From Bordetella parapertussis (GTDB taxonomy: Bacteria; Pseudomonadota; Gammaproteobacteria; Burkholderiales; SG8-39): DNA of 6,829 bases. Location: NCBI GenBank assembly GCA_945906975.1, contig CAMDRY010000170.1, positions 1 to 6,829 of the forward strand, in the 5' to 3' direction. The notes under the pieces are model-generated. The model was not told the origin of the DNA, searched no databases, and worked only from the letters and a program-made list of their open reading frames with translations. Numbering within the stretch: position 1 is the stretch's first letter; every line of letters starts with the position of its first letter. The position numbers and the translations under genes were made by a program. Of the stretch, positions 6,121 to 6,829 are shown in pieces.

Positions 6121-6126
6121 TAGACT
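6121..6126 (+). promoter_or_regulatory. -10 element of the pstS promoter
   Basis: TAGACT matches four of six bases of the sigma-70 -10 consensus, including the first two and the last. It lies 10 bases after the PHO box. The -35 position falls within the box and has no TTGACA-like hexamer, as expected for an activator-dependent promoter. Transcription would start near 6133, giving a leader of about 37 bases. Confidence 0.6.
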
Positions 6127-6154
6127 CGCGGCTGAAGAAATCTGGCGCTCAACC

Positions 6155-6161
6155 AAAGGAG
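6155..6161 (+). promoter_or_regulatory. Shine-Dalgarno sequence of pstS
   Basis: AAAGGAG lies eight bases before the ATG at 6170-6172 and supports that start. Confidence 0.8.
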
Positions 6162-6169
6162 TCTCACCC

Positions 6170-6829
6170 ATGAAAATCAAACGAATCGCAATTTTGTCGA
6201 CGGTACTCGTCCACGTTGCAATGTTCTCTGCATCGGCTGCCTATGCTCAGGAACTTACCGGTGCCGGCGCGTCTTTTCCCGCTCCGCTTTACGCCAAGTG
6301 GGCTGACGCCTACCAGAAGGCTACCGGCGTCAAAATGAATTACCAATCCATCGGTTCGGGCGGTGGCATCAAGCAAATTACCGCCAAGACCGTTGACTTT
6401 GGCGCATCCGACATGCCGCTCAAGCCCGTGGATCTCGACAAGGACGGCCTGATGCAATTCCCGACTGTGATCGGTGGTGTCGTTCCGGTTGTGAATATCG
6501 CCGGCGTGAAGCCCGGCGACATGCGCCTCACCGGGGCGTTGCTGGGCGATATATTCCTCGGAAAAATCACCAAGTGGAATGACAAGGCCATTGCCGATCT
6601 GAACCCAAAGATTCAGTTGCCGAACCAGGACATTGCCGTGGTGCGGCGTGCGGACGGATCAGGCACCACCTTTATTTTTACCAACTACCTGTCCAAGGTT
6701 AACGCAGATTGGAAGGGCAAAGTCGGTGAGGGTACGGCGGTGCAATGGCCGCTGGGACTGGGTGGAAAGGGGAACGAAGGCGTCGCGGCTTTTGTGCAAC
6801 GCGTGCCGGGTGCCATTGGTTACGTCGAG
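6170..6829 (+). CDS. pstS: PstS, periplasmic phosphate-binding protein (5' part, cut by window end)
   Basis: The frame stays open to the last base, giving the first 220 residues of a protein of about 340. PstS captures inorganic phosphate in the periplasm and hands it to the PstABC transporter; the Pst system also signals phosphate status to PhoR. Residues 1-26 form a signal peptide: MKIKR, a hydrophobic stretch, then AYA before Gln27. The mature start closely resembles E. coli Pst[17 protein letters not shown] (29-44). The phosphate-binding loops are present: S35 and F36, S63 in IGSGGG (61-66), D81 in FGASD (77-81), and RRADGSGTT (159-167) with R160, D162, S164, G165 and T166. Ser35 replaces the E. 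coli Thr, keeping the hydroxyl. The segment ends in [15 protein letters not shown] (206-220), also conserved. An AAAGGAG ribosome site and a PHO-box promoter precede it. pstC, pstA and pstB would be expected next. Confidence 0.97.
   Translation, partial: MKIKRIAILSTVLVHVAMFSASAAYAQELTGAGASFPAPLYAKWADAYQKATGVKMNYQSIGSGGGIKQITAKTVDFGASDMPLKPVDLDKDGLMQFPTVIGGVVPVVNIAGVKPGDMRLTGALLGDIFLGKITKWNDKAIADLNPKIQLPNQDIAVVRRADGSGTTFIFTNYLSKVNADWKGKVGEGTAVQWPLGLGGKGNEGVAAFVQRVPGAIGYVE

Overview
The window is a piece of conserved chromosomal core, most likely from a betaproteobacterium. The gene order is the end of greA (+), yhbY (-), rlmE (+), ftsH (+), folP (+), glmM (+) and the start of pstS (+). The greA-to-glmM block is shared with gammaproteobacteria, where secG normally follows glmM. 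A pstS gene straight after glmM is an arrangement I associate with betaproteobacteria. The FtsH protease motif HESGH and the long basic tail on YhbY fit that placement, and the DNA is moderately GC-rich. I cannot name a genus.

Layout. Positions 1-29 hold the last codons of greA. A 330-base gap without a convincing gene follows (30-359) and contains one strong GC-rich hairpin. yhbY runs leftwards from 878 to 360, convergent with greA and divergent from rlmE (1013-1633). The 134-base divergent gap must hold both promoters. A 133-base leader with repeats and two hairpins precedes ftsH (1767-3647). folP (3750-4610) and glmM (4625-5983) follow, with only 14 bases between them. The 186 bases before pstS (from 6170, cut by the window end) form a regulatory region: an AT-rich island with an exact IHF-consensus site, then a PHO box, a -10 and a Shine-Dalgarno sequence.

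How the genes fit together. yhbY (pre-50S binding) and rlmE (23S rRNA 2'-O-methylation) act in large-subunit maturation. ftsH encodes the essential membrane ATP-dependent zinc protease. folP and glmM encode biosynthetic enzymes for folate and for the UDP-GlcNAc precursor; their close spacing suggests co-transcription. pstS begins a separate phosphate-starvation unit under its own PhoB-type promoter, presumably continuing into pstCAB beyond the window.

No new defence, mobile or biosynthetic system is visible, and no tRNA, rRNA, CRISPR array or insertion sequence was seen. The items most worth a second look are regulatory: the repeat-rich ftsH leader, the composite pstS control region (IHF site, PHO box and an overlapping perfect dyad), and a probable leaderless yhbY transcript. 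At the protein level, YhbY has lost the first glycine of its GxxG loop.
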